Part shown: positions 24,627 through 37,327 of the stretch, one piece after another
Numbering within the stretch: the first letter of the stretch is position 1
How the letters are laid out: every line of letters begins with the position of its first letter
Assembly (NCBI RefSeq): GCF_905475395.1
Contig: NC_058338.1
Span: forward strand, 43,559,935-43,623,934
Source: Chrysoperla carnea
Taxonomy: Eukaryota; Arthropoda; Insecta; Neuroptera; Chrysopidae
Direction: 5' to 3'
DNA length: 64,000 nucleotides
Notes under the pieces: generated by a model
What the model was told of the DNA's origin: nothing
Seen by the model: only the letters and a program-made list of their open reading frames with translations
Database searches by the model: none
Translations under genes and position numbers: made by a program

Positions 24627-25114
24627 TAGACCGGGAGATGATGACAGAAAACGTTCTCCCATTTTCTACCGCATACCTTTTTAAGAATTTTAATGGTTTT
24701 TCGTCAATTTTAGAAATTTAGTGGTTTTTCACTGTTAGTCATACGAGGATCGCATGCCAATTTTTGCAGAGTGTTTTTATGATGGAAATTTTAATGTTTT
24801 ATATCGGCATGCATTTTGAAAATATGGATATGTCCTGCTTTTTTTATCATTTTACGTAGCCCTTTGAGCCCATTCGGCCGTTGTGAATTGCATGCCATCA
24901 ACTATTAAAGCTTGATTTTGTTTGAACTATCTTATGTTACAAAGGTAGGCAATATAATATCACGAAAAACCACTAAATTTTTTTACAAAAATGCCTTATG
25001 ACGTGCAGCTGCCAATAACTCTTCTATCTTTCATATTTTAGGATTAACTATTAATTCTTAAAAAGCATGCAGTAGAAAATGGGAGAACGTTTTCTGTCAT
25101 TATATCCCGGTCTA
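24627..25114. mobile_element. MITE with ~60-bp terminal inverted repeats
   Basis: The arms begin GACCGGGA and share GATGACAGAAAACGTTCTCC or its near match, then CATTTTCTAC and TTTTTAAGAATT (left 24629-24692, right 25050-25112 inverted). TA flanks both ends (24627-24628 and 25113-25114). The length is 484 bp with no coding capacity. The end sequence and TA site suggest a Tc1/mariner-type non-autonomous element. Confidence 0.85.
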
Positions 25115-25518
25115 TATGTATAATGTAGCTGGATATCATGAGTGAAGTATTTATTTATATACATTTGAAAATATGTATGATGACCTATTTATAATTTTAA
25201 CGTTTTTATTTTATTTTATTTAATATAATATATGTAAGATGTAAATACATAACGCAACGTTTAGTTCTTAGAAAATATTTATGCATTATGCTTGAAGAGT
25301 TATCAACAAATTGGGCTTAAAGATTCTGTCTTATTTCACTATGTTTGTTATTCATTCTAGAGATTTTTTATCGAATCCGTGTATGTAGTTTTCTATTACT
25401 TTTTGTTACTTTAAACAAGAGCTTCCTAATGAAATTCATGTTTACAGCCTCACAACAGTGAAGTTTTTTTTACAATAAAATCGAAATAAAATGATATAAA
25501 AAGATAATTTCATTAAAA

Positions 25519-26614
25519 ACAAGTGAAAACAAACAATTAATTGAGTTAGTTGTTGAAATACCATGTATAGGTAGTGTTGATTACGCATTCGTTTGTTTTT
25601 TTACGTCATGTAAGTAAAGAAAGATAAACAAACAAACACATACATAATATATGTAACGTATTTTAAAATATAAACAATAAAGTACCTGAATATACATACC
25701 ATATAATGTTTCTAAGCTAATTTACGCGGACACAGGTAAACACTGATTTTAACGAAAAAATTTTTCAAGTAAAGTTGTTTATAAAAAACATTTTTATACC
25801 ATGTGAAATATATCAAGGTATATTAAGTTTAGTCCCAAGTTTGTAACGCTTAAAAATATTGATGCTACGAACAAAATTTTGGTATAGGTGTTTATAAACT
25901 CAACTAACTACTCCATTTTCGGTTGTCTGTCTGTCTGTCGAAAGGATAACTCAAAAACGAAAAGAGATAGCAAGCTGAAATTCTTATAATGTGTTCAGGA
26001 CGTAGAAAGTGAAGTCCGGTTCGTAAATGAGCAACATAGATCAATTGAGTCTTGAGTCCGTAGGACCCATCTTTTAAATCGTTAGAGCTTGAACAAAAGT
26101 TTAAATATGTTCCTTATAAAAAAATAAACAACTTTTGCCAGAAAATTTTTTTCGTAAACTGTTTATTCCTGAGGGCGCAAATTCCATAGTATGTATTATA
26201 TGGGTATATTAGTTATGTGTGTGTGACATGTATGCAAAAAAAGAAATGATTGCGTAATAAACAATGTCTATACATGGTATTTCAACAATTAATTCAGTCA
26301 ATTGTTTGTTTTCACTTGTTTATATTTAAACTTTTGTTCTATCACTAACGATTTACAAGATGGGTCCTACGGAGCCAGCCAAGATCTTGACCTATGTTGT
26401 TCATTTACGAGCTAGACCTCACTTTTACATGCTATAAAATTTCAACTTAATATCTCATTTCTTTTTTGAGTTATCCTGTCGACAGACGGACGGACAGACA
26501 ACCGAAAATGCACTAATTATACCAAAATTTTGTTTGTTTCATCAATATTTTCAAGCGTTACAAAATTAGGACTAAATCTAGTATACCTTGATATATTTCG
26601 TATATACATGGTAT
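25519..26614. repeat. Compound copy of the ATACCATGTATA repeat family
   Basis: One forward unit runs from ATACCATGTGAAAT (25796) to TATACATGGTATTTC (about 26283). It is preceded at 25519-25580 and followed to 26614 by inverted pieces of the same family. Unit landmarks in order are GGTATACTAAGTTTAGTCCC, GTAACGCTTAAAAATATTGA, CTGTCTGTCTGTC, AACTCAAAAACGAAAAGAGA, GTGAGGTC-type and GGGTCCGTAGGACCCATC-type tracts, TTTGAAACATTTTTTCG-type sequence, and an end with an internal near-palindrome AACAATTAA...TTAATTGTT. No protein is encoded. Confidence 0.8.
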
Positions 26615-27027
26615 AATGAATAGTTACAATGAAAATATTGAGGCTGGTTTCAGCCACTTCTAGCTAGCAGTTGTTGTTGTTAGCTAGCAATATTTGCGAA
26701 GATAGCTAAAACAGTTTTCAAAACCAAACCTTAGTAGATATTAACGACTAGAATTTCGTTTTATTCATGCCTTTTGACTTGCTGCCAAAAAAAAATATCA
26801 AATTTTCATAGAAATTATTATTTATGCACATAAAAAGTCAAAATATTATGGAAATTCATTGCCAATATCTTACTTGACATTTATTTAGGATGTACTTTCT
26901 TTATCTCTTACTTGTTTACAGCTTTATGAATAAAATGAACTGGCAACCCTGATGAAAATATAAATATAATATTATAAGATATTGATGAAGAATCAGGTTT
27001 TTAGAATTCAATTATAGAGGAAATCTT

Positions 27028-27490
27028 TCCATTTCCGGTTGTCCTGTCTGTCTGTCTGTCCGTGTCTTCACGATAACTCATAAACGAAAAAAGATATCAA
27101 TTTGAAATTGTTACATCGTGCTCAGGTTGTAAAAAGTGAGGTCGAGTTCGTAAATGAGCAACATAGGTCAATTGCGTCTTGGGTCCGTAGGATCCATCTT
27201 TTAAACCGTTAGAGATACAACAAAAGTTTAAATGTAAGAAATGTACCTTATAAAAAAATAAACTTTTGTTTGAAACATTTTTTCGAAAACATCACTGTTT
27301 ACCCGAGAGGGCGCAAATTAGATTCAAATATTGTATTGTATGTATTATATGGAAATGGTCATGTGTTTATGTACCTATGGCTGGCTATCTCTCTTTACTT
27401 ACATGAAAAAACAAACGATTCCGTAATCAACACTGCCTATACATGGTATTTCAACAATTAACTTAGTCAATTGTTTCTTATCACTTGTTC
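27028..27490 (+). repeat. ATACCATGTATA family copy, right two thirds
   Basis: It begins in the GTTGTCCTGTCTGTCTGTCT part and runs through CGTAGGATCCATCTTTTAAA to the usual end, TATACATGGTATTTCAACAA. The first third of the unit is missing. The open frame at 27270-27461 lies inside and is not a gene. Confidence 0.75.
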
Positions 27491-28644
27491 ATATTCAAAA
27501 ATTGTTTAAAATAGAGGCATTCTTTTACATATGTTGAAGAAGCAAGTATAATATTACCGAATGAGAATCTCATTTCATTAAAAAAAAATTTCTTTTTTGT
27601 AACGAAAACAATAATTTTCGATTGTTTAAATTATTTTTCATCATTAGTGGTGAAAATGACACCACGTTCATTAAAATTGATGATATATTGGGAAGGAGGA
27701 TAGATATTTTATATCGACAAAAAAACACGGTTGAGAAATAATATATAGAGTTTATCTGATTACTGATTAATGATTATAGAAGGCAAGCAACTTCCATAAC
27801 ATCCAGGAGGAGGGAGGAATTTGTTCAAAAGCTACAGAGAAAAACGGAAAAGCTATGGAGAGGAGTTCCAAAGATTCGGAAATTGAACCACTTCTTTTAT
27901 GGATTCTCCCTAATTAAAAGCTTCTAAAATTATATTTTAGCCAATTGAAAAATGACATGTGCATATAGAAATGAATAATTAGGAATTTTTTTCTCTGCTT
28001 ATAAAGGATTTGAAAAGGTTACTTTTGTAATAAAGAAAATTATGCTTCGAATGTCTTATAATGGTAATCGAATTCAAAAACTTGTCTGAATTAAACCGTT
28101 CATCTTTTTTATTTTTTTTAGTCCATTTGCCTGTTTTTTATAGGATGTAGACGCCTTTATAAAAAACGGAGAGCGTGTGTGAGCGAAGCCCTTCAATACA
28201 TGGGCTTATTCCATTTGTTACTTTTCTATGTGTCTAAATCGATACAATCATCCAAATATATTAAAAGAAAATCATTGAAAACAAAATATGTGAATAAATG
28301 ATAGAAAGTGTCGAATGGATTTCTCTATAATATAAAAGGTAACAATTTATTATTAATAAAAGATGAGATAAAATCAGTTTTTAAGTTATATTATCATTTT
28401 TTTGCAATCGATGTCACGTATTTTATAATTGATATTCGTGTCTATATATTTATTATTCGAAGACACTTTACTTTATTAGTTATGATAATGTTATATGTGT
28501 TAATATGCGGCGCTTCGTTTATGATTTAATAAAACAATAAAATCATATAATTATTAGAAGTACATGCTGCTGCCGTGAACTCATTGTATTCATAATATTC
28601 ATATATTATATGGAAAGTTACTCAAATGAGCTATGCATCTTTTA

Positions 28645-29381
28645 TACAGTGTGTATTATTTAAGATAAAGATACTTTTTTATTTTCATTATTTATAGATA
28701 TATCGATTTAAAATTTTGAACAGTAGTACAGATGGAACACATTTTTAAGATACTTAACCGAAATCTGAACTTAAAAGTCAGACTCTTAATATTTGCCTAA
28801 CGTCAGAGATGCTTAGAGATATCGAAAAAAATTATTCTAGAAAGTTGCTTATAATATTTTTTATACCCATATACCAATTTCCATTATTGAATTCGCATTT
28901 TTAATTTTTTCAATATTTTAATCTACATTCAAAATTACTACAACTTTATTGAAATATTTCAAATATAACACTATTAAATTATCAATTTGTCCAGTTTTTA
29001 CATTTCATAGCACATTAGTTATAAAATTAAAAAATTAACTTTGAGTAATAATTTCGAGTAAAGACCAAAATAATGAAAAAAAATAAAAATGCTATTTTTG
29101 TTATGAAAATCGGTATACCTTTGGGTTTAAAAAAATATTCTAAGCAATTTTTTCTAATAATTCGTTTTCGTAATCTCTAACCATCTTCGAGGCTAGGCAA
29201 AATATTTACAATCAGCCCAATTTGTGAATTTGTAGCAGGCTGAGTTTAAAGTTCAGATTTCGATTAAGTATCTTAGAAAATGTGTCCCATCACCCTGTAT
29301 GACTGTACAAAATTTTAAATCGATATTCCTATAAATAACGAAAATATGAGGGTGTCGTCTTCTTAATTGCGACACACTGTA
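28645..29381. mobile_element. Foldback element with CAGTGTGT ends
   Basis: Element 28647-29379 is flanked by TA at both ends (28645-28646 and 29380-29381). The arms, about 200 bp or more each, are inverted copies: ATATTCGATTT(A/G)AAATTTTG-type, GGAACACATTTT(T/C)(A/T)AAGAT-type, ACTTAACCGAAATCTGAACTT and its counterpart at about 29250. A second copy lies at 42286-42775. No open frame is present. Confidence 0.8.
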
Positions 29382-31320
29382 AGTGCGAATGTTTTTATAG
29401 GTTATTTAAATCATATTAGTGTAAACAAGAGAAAGTGCAAAGTTTCATGTGTGTATAAAATTATACCTGTTTCACCAGCTTTGGTGCTACGAGCTACAAA
29501 ACCATGGCAAATCTATAATGTCTGCCGAGAAGGTTTTTGAAATTAATTATCGCACTTTAATCAGATATCGCAATCACTGAACAAATTAATAACTCTAACC
29601 TTAACGTTCGTACGTTGACACCCCTAAGTTCTACCAAGATATCATTGCAATATTAAACTGGAAGAGAACCTATTCCTGGTCCTAGTTTGCAAGGACAAAG
29701 ATAAGAAAGAGGATGAAGAGTTTTGCTTGGTCTGTTAATTTGATTTAAATAAATGTTTTTTTTTTTAATCCCCTGACACGGGGATAAAAATCGCACTTTT
29801 CTTTATCACAAAAATGTAATATTTCCTCAATGGAAAATGATATAGCCAAAAAGATTTTATTTATTTTTAAACTAGATTAGATACACTGTCCATTGATGTA
29901 TAAATGCCAATACTATACTAAGACTATACTAATACAAAAGAACGAAAATGTGACTTCCAACCTCGGTCTCCCCTACCACACACCCTGGTTCAATGACTAC
30001 GTAACTTCATATATGTTCATTCACACCAGGATAAATAAGAGTTGAGATAAATGTTGTAAGAAAAAATAGCTTTTTGAAATTTTTTGTATCCATTTGTGTG
30101 TTAATGTACATGCTAAACTAGATACACAGAGAAAAACAAACTTTGTTTTATCTAATTTTTTATGTTTGTAGATTTCTATTAATTACGGAAACACAGAAGA
30201 TAATACAATTTCCATGGGCGGTTTGCGTATTTGGTTTTCCTTAGTATTTCGATGCATTGATTTTGAGGACGGAATGCCCATAAGTGATTTCGTCAATTGT
30301 TTATAACAAATTTTTGTAGTAAAGAACATCATGTTCTTTGAAATTTCCTGATGTGTAATCTCTATATATTATAAATGCGAAAGTAAGCATGTTTTTTTGT
30401 TTGTTTGTTACGCTTTCACGCTAAAACTCATGGATCAGTGAATGAACGCAATCACACGGAAAATATATTAATTTTTCCTCGAAAAACATAGATAATATTC
30501 TGTTTACGACAACAAAACACACACTAAACAAAAAATACTGTCTGTATATCCTTACCGGAAAAAAAAACTAATAGAAACGTAGACTACCATTCAATACAAC
30601 AAGGAATATTATTACACTTCAACTAAATTAACTTACTTTCATCAACTTCTGCGAAACCACAGCAAGTATAGTTAACTCCTAGGAAAAGTGCGTTTACTCA
30701 TTTTTAATCAACTGTTACAAATTTTCACAACAAATGCGATTCTCTATCTATTAGAAATTTCAACCAAAAATTTTTCTGGCAAAACCAGAAAATGACAAAA
30801 TTGCAATTGTTTATAACAATTTGTTTTAGGTAATTGCAGACGGTTGCACTTTTGGATATTTTGCCCTCAAAATTCGAAATCAGAGGGTCAAAAAGGAAAA
30901 GCTTGAGAGGAAAAGGGTACACGAAATATGGAGTGAGCCGCCTTTGGCCGCTGTACTAACAGAGTAAACAAGTGTTACATGGTAATTTATTAAGTTTAGC
31001 TTGACGAAACTAAATTGAATTTTTTGTTATTTCTTTTTCTTCTGATTATTGATAAAACAAACATAAAAATATAGTATTTTATGTTCTTTATACATAGCTT
31101 TTTTTTTTAATATACATCGATGTCTTGCATGGTTTTTGATAAGAACATTCAGTTTAGAGAATCAGCTATTTTAAATATTTTTTATAAAATTTTAATAACA
31201 TTTCACAAGCCTTATCAGGTTTATGGCATATTATAAAAATCATTAGATAGCGTAACTATCAAGAAAATCTTGGCATATAAGTTTATAGAAAAAATTTTTA
31301 TGTACACATCACACAATGTT
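29382..31320. other. Gene-free stretch with a small RTE-like fragment
   Basis: At 30362-30440, ATTATAAATGCGAAAGTAAG followed by GTTTGTTTGTTACGCTTTCA matches the start of a common insect RTE-type tail. The rest shows no exon or ordered repeat. The minus-strand open frame at 30725-30922 looks accidental. Confidence 0.5.
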
Positions 31321-31322
31321 TA

Positions 31323-32030
31323 TACAGGGTGGACCATTTGAATATATTATGGCTAGTAGCTCGTTTTGTAGCAAACCAATAAAAAAATAACAAAAAAGCA
31401 GAGTTTGAATGGGGGCATCATGTTCTGACATCAGATTGGACAGTTCTCCGGGTTGCTTTAAAAATCAATTTAGATCCTAAAAGGCAAGAGATAGAATAAC
31501 ATTTTAAATTAGAAAATTGATCCTCATAAAAAAACTAACATTTTTATTTGAAACATTTTTTCGAAAATCGTTAATTTTCGGAGAAAATGTGACTTAATTT
31601 TTTAGGCAAAAGTTATCAAGGATACCTAAGGATAATAAAAGATCATTCGTCGATGTTAATAACTTTTAAGCCCAGGTAAATTTTCAAGATCATTTGAAGA
31701 TCAAGGTCTTTCAAACTAGAATTTCAGGTCAAAGTTATGACACATGCCAATGTCTTCTATTCTTTTTGACAACTATTGGCTAAAGCTTTTTCCTCTAGCA
31801 TGGGAATTTTTTCGAAAGCCAACAATTTTCGCAAAAATGTTTTAGAAAAAAAATATTAGTTATTTTTTTAATTTCTAATTTAAAGTGTCATTCTATCTCT
31901 TACTTCTTAAGATCTAAATTGACTATCAAGCAACTCGGAGAACTAGGTCCAATCAGATGTCAGAATATGATGTCCCCCATCTAACTCTTTAACTTTTTTT
32001 TAAGATATTTTTCTATTGATTATTTATTAA
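31323..32030. mobile_element. Foldback element, CAGGGTGGACCATTT family, copy 1
   Basis: TA then CAGGGTGGACCATTTGAAT at 31325 starts the left arm. The right arm (about 31800-32030) is its reverse complement, sharing GGTCCAATCAGATGTCAGAA, GGAGAACT, ATTTAGATC and AGAGATAGAAT(A/G)ACA. The outermost right end has been lost, since the CCACCCTG terminus is not seen. Other copies are at 54092 and 59466. Confidence 0.8.
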
Positions 32031-32384
32031 CTAGAAGAAGAAGTTATTAGAAAGGGTAATTTGTAGCCAAAGTATCGAGTTAGAAGTTTGTCTTCTGGAA
32101 GAATTTCACCTACATAGTGAAAAAATCTAATAATTTGCAAATTCCGAATGGTCTCGGCCCAAGACCTCCTATGATTAGTTTTTCGAGATTTAGTAGCAAA
32201 ATATGCATATGCTCTTTTATTTTGAGTTATAGAACTGTTAATAATTTTTCCTCTTGAAGTTTTCATATTGATTATTGGAAAAATCATTTTGGGATGCGGA
32301 AACCGGATAATTAAAATAGAACGGTAACAGTCCGTCGTAAACTAGGTTCCAGCAAATAGATGAAAACTGCTTGACGTCGAGAGT

Positions 32385-32870
32385 AATATAATTTAGTATA
32401 CAGTAGTATAAATTTTCCATAGACACATTTCATAATCTCTAGAAAAAAGTAAAAAAAAGGCCCTGATATCTAACCTACGAGTTGTTTAAAATTAACACTT
32501 GAATACTTGATATCAAAGACATCAAGAAACCATAATAATTTGCAACAAAATTGTTAAAATGTGATTAATGAATTTAGTTGTAATCAAAGTCCGCTCTTTC
32601 AGTGGTCTAGTTAGTTATTCCACAGACCACTACTGCTTTTTTTAAAAGATTTAAGCCGGCTTATGACAGCCATATTGACTGCTTATCCTTATCAGTGATT
32701 TTCTCAATATTGCGATAGAATATAATTTAGTATACAATAATACAAATTTTTTAAAGACATATTTCATAATCCCTAAAAATAGGAAATAAAAAAAGGTCCT
32801 GATCTCTGACATTAACATCTGTTAAAAAAAAAAAACACTTGAATAATTACACTTGATATTCACTGGTGTC
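32385..32870. repeat. Direct repeat of ~140 bp, two diverged copies
   Basis: The tracts 32385-32520 and 32720-32870 share ATATAATTTAGTATACA, CATTTCATAATC and AAAAAAAGG(C/T)CCTGAT, then CACTTGAATA, with an offset of about 340 bp. Type unknown; probably a duplicated or twice-inserted transposon end. Confidence 0.65.
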
Positions 32871-32885
32871 GTAAGCAAAAAAGAT

Positions 32886-33210
32886 TACAGTGCAATCTCG
32901 TTATACCAATTCAATAAGTACAAATATACTGATTTACCAAAAAAATTTAAATTCCTGGATTATAACCGATTGTTCTCTTTAAATCCTTGATGGTAGTAAA
33001 TATTCTCTGGACTTGTTTTGAAATCTCAAAATTATTGACATAAATGAACAAAGCATGTATTCATTGACTAAATCCTGACATTTCCGGAAATTAAAAATTC
33101 CCTGACATTTTTAGGTTTTTCGGTTCTCATTTCAAAGGATCGCCAAAATTAATTCGATCAGATTTTTTCAAGACATTCAACATCATTCAACAAGGCAAGG
33201 TTGTACTGTA
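32886..33210. mobile_element. pogo/Tigger-like MITE
   Basis: Element 32888-33208 with ends CAGTGCAATCTCGTTATA and, inverted, CAGTACAACCTTGCC, flanked by TA (32886-32887 and 33209-33210). The CAGT...ATCTCGTTAT style of terminus is typical of pogo-group elements. The length is 321 bp and there is no transposase. Confidence 0.65.
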
Positions 33211-36200
33211 TTTGTTCATTAGCATACATTGTATTGATAAATATACTGATAGAAATTGGTTTGTGACTTAACTATGCTTAGTCTTACAACTTTTTTTGTT
33301 TACGAAAATTGATGTAAGTAGGCTGTTTTCTTTAATGCGGCTTAAAACCTTCAGCCACTAAACCATACAGCAATTTCTAGAAGTATATTTATGAAAATAT
33401 ATGCCGATGGGCACCTGTACTTACAATCTGTAATTCTAATATTTTGTTATATAATAAATTCATTTTTATTTTTCAGCCACCTGCTCCCTAGCTATATAAT
33501 CATCTGCATATAATATGTACAAACGATGTACACGTATTTCGTTTGAAGTTGTTTATAAAAATGATGTTTATTAATTACATCAATATTTACATTAACTTCA
33601 AAGCCTATTTTTTTATTCAATTAGAGTATTAATTGATTTATGAGATAATTTACAGTGTATTAGATTAATTAATGTTGAAATAATTCAATAAACAAACGTA
33701 TTTCAATGGTAATTCAATAAATCGATTTTTTTTTTAATTCTAATGAATATATATCCATTAATATATTATTTGTAAAGTGGTCTAATTAGAAATAAACACA
33801 AGAAGTAAGTTTGGTTACAATTATATGTCTGATCAAGTCGTGAATACCACCTTTAGAGGGCAGACCACAGATTGTGAACTATTGATTAAAAAAAAGACGA
33901 GAATTACTTACTATTTGAATTATTTCTATTCACTTTATTATTGATTAATTTCTTTGTATTTATTTGTATTCTTATAAAATAAAGTGACGTTTTTTTTAAA
34001 TAAAATAACAATAATTAAATAATAATTTTTTGCAGTATTTGAAACAAATTAGCATTTATTTTAATATTATATTCACATTATTATTAACAATTATTTACTA
34101 GTTTGATGTCAGTTAAATGCAATGTCCAACCATTTTAGTTCATTAATAGTCAATAATAATCACAAATAAACACGACCTTAAGTTAATCAACACGATTAGC
34201 AAGCCTTAAACACTAAAATAAACTCCTAAGCTAAATTACACTAATTAGTTAATGAGCAGGGATACAATGAAAACGGCCTGAACACTTAAATCAATGAGAA
34301 TAAACGCAATCAAATACACACAAAAAAACTTAACGAATTTGACCGATATACAAATGAATTTTGAAAGACGTATTACTTATTTATTTAAAAATATATAAAA
34401 TATTGTTTCTCCAATAACCATTGAAATAGGTAAATTATTATCCAAACTAATAGATGACCCGACACAATTACAACGTGTATAGAGACACCTTGAGTAAGGT
34501 ACCTTCAGAGGAAGAACTAAAATAGTAAAATATTTCCGAGTCACAGATCTGTTTTAAATTAAAAACTATAATCTGTGGGGCAAAGTGTACACTTTTAAAC
34601 GACTTATGTACGGTCGGAACTGAATCATTTTTTCCCATCAATTCATAAGAAAGATAAAATAATTTTTAATATTATATGTAAAAATATTAGTTAGTTGTTT
34701 TGCGTTGTAAGATTTTCAAAATTTCACTTTTTATTTTTATTTGTAAGTATTTACAAGTAATTATTGAAATTTTTAAATATATAGCTGTCAGTATATAGAC
34801 GTCAAATGAGTGAGATTTTTTTATCTAAATATTGACACATTGGTAATTTGAAAGTTTTTATTTTAAACAAATTGTTTTCAAATGACTATTTAATTGTTTA
34901 ATGAGACAAGACGGCATAAAAAATTAAAGTTTTTTTAATAAAATAATTATAATGTGTACATATTGTGTTGCAAATTAATAATTTCGCTAAATTAATATAA
35001 TGAGACAAAAAAATATTTAGATACGTAACTTCACTTTTTTCTTCATTAAAAGTTTATTATACTAAATATATATTATCATACTAAATAAAAAAAAATCGAG
35101 AAACATTTCCCTAACGTGGCGAATACGAAATTCTCAAAATTTTCTGTGATAATTCTATGGAACTTTTCTCTGCTATTTTTCAAAATCATTCGTTTTTTTC
35201 CTAATAAATGTATAGTCTAATAAAAAGCATGGGTAAAGCCGCAGAAACGCTATACTATATTTCTATTTTTAAAGCTTTTTTAAAGAGTAATAGCAGGGAC
35301 AAATTGTACCTATACACTTTTAGAAAAACTTTTCAAGTGATTTTATGCTTAACTAAAAGTTCTAGAGATTTTAATCTAATATTATACATATTATTTAATG
35401 TTTCTCTAGATAGTACCTACTATATTTTTGTAAAACAATATTTACAAAATCCTGGATTTTTGTCCAAAGGTATACTCGAGTTCAAAAATTCTTAGATCCA
35501 TAAACACAACCTTATTCTTAATAATTAATTAGATCTTAACATCATTCTATTTTGTAATAATAAATTAATAGAAATCGTATCTATCGATTAATCAGATTTC
35601 GATTTTGCTAGTTGAAAACAAGCAAAATCTTAAATAGCCTAGCCATATGCTTTATACATGTTCAAAATTACATGCAAACAATTGTACACGTAGGTTTCAC
35701 AAACGAAAATTATGAAAAATACAATAGCATCTACGAAGAAAAACAGTAGCATCTACGAAACATAAGAATTGATATTTTTTATTGACAATTAAAATTTTAC
35801 TTTTTATGTCCATTTTAAAAAATATATTTATTTACATTGTATTCAAATTGAACTAATTCACAGAGAGTTATTGATTTCAAATGTTATTCTGTGTCTAAAG
35901 GCACAATACTTGCTCCTATTTAAAATATGTTGAAAACTCTGATTCAATTTTTTTATAACTTTGTTAAAGTATCATTTCTATTTATCAACTCAATTAAACT
36001 ATATACAGTTTAAAAAAAAATTTCTGGTTTATTTGTTAAAGTGCCATCTCAGCTTGTCATCTCTATTTAACTTTATACTCTTTACAAAATCATCGCGGCA
36101 AAAATTGCATTAAATAAAAAGTAAGAGATAAACTATGCAAATACCCATCAAAAAAGTTTTTACATTAGCAGTAAACGATTTTGCTGTACATGTGTATATA

Positions 36201-37319
36201 ATAATTAAAAATTTAGTCTTACTTTTGTAGAGTGAATTAGACTAATACTCGAAGAAAATATAAAAATTCCAGAGAAAATTAATTATATTATTTAACGAAT
36301 TTTATTACCATCAATAAATTTCAAGCGAATATGTATAAATATCAAGGAGACCAATATTCGTCTTCGAAATTCGTAAGGCCAGAAATTACAATCTTTACAC
36401 TTTGCCTCAAAGTTTTCTTTGGTCTTTCTCTCTTCCTTTCATGGTGTCAGTAGCTTCCAATTTACCGATTTTTCAGTTTTATCAAATGAAAGTGCTCATA
36501 GATTTTTATATTTAATAGCTGATTTAAATGATATCTACACTCTTCTGCTTTTCTACCTAATTTCTATTTTGTAGCGTATTTTCGCTTTTATTTTAATATC
36601 GCTCTTTCTCAGTGTTGTTAGATTATCTAAGGACTACATCCCCACAAATTTTTGACCATCTTTTAGTTGAAAATAAGTTCAAAAAATGTACGGTAGCTTT
36701 TATTACCTATTGTTTGCATTTAGTCGAACTGAGCTTGGCTCTTAAAACAGACTGTCTTTCAGAAGTTAAAGCGAAAATATAATGAGATACCGTGACTTAT
36801 CCGTATGACGTAAGTTTGGCAAGTTCTTTTGGCCCTTGGTATATAATGTTATGACGTTCCCACTCCCAATATATGCTTAGGCATAGCTTGATCCATGCAT
36901 GTTTTTTTTTGAACACTTTGTATCATAAAATGACGAGCCAATTAAAATCTTCCACTTGTATGAGCATTCAATATATTCAATTCAATTCAAGATATATACA
37001 AACAAAATTCATTTAAATTTCAGAATATATTTACCAAAGCAGAAAAAAAAACAAGTGACCTACATAATCCTTCTGTAATGGCTAACCTATTTAATAAAAC
37101 TCATATTGATGTAATATGTTGCTAACTGCCGCTGCCGATTCGTTCGATGTGTAGCTAGTTCAAGTACCAAGTTATAGTTTACCATTACCATTACCATACC
37201 AAACCATATACCATATTGTATGTAATAATAGGGTGTGTTCAAGAATGAATTTAATAATAATTATATAAATATGATATTTGCGTTGTTGTATAAAACATTT
37301 ATTAAAAATTATATTACAC
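33211..37319. other. Gene-free AT-rich region
   Basis: About 4 kb with no exon, RNA gene or element with defined ends that I can support. The 95-codon frame at 35208-35495 has no recognisable domain and is not flanked by convincing splice sites. At about 37178-37212 there is a short imperfect ACCATT/ATACCA repeat. Confidence 0.45.
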
Positions 37320-37327
37320 TACTATAC

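Noticed and set aside
30600..30680. Signal-peptide first exon for the Wrapper-like gene (donor-like GTAAGT near 30638 on the minus strand)
   Set aside because: The only ATG upstream runs into a stop before the donor and no hydrophobic core is encoded.
35208..35495. 95-codon plus-strand frame
   Set aside because: No domain, no splice context, and length expected by chance in very AT-rich DNA.
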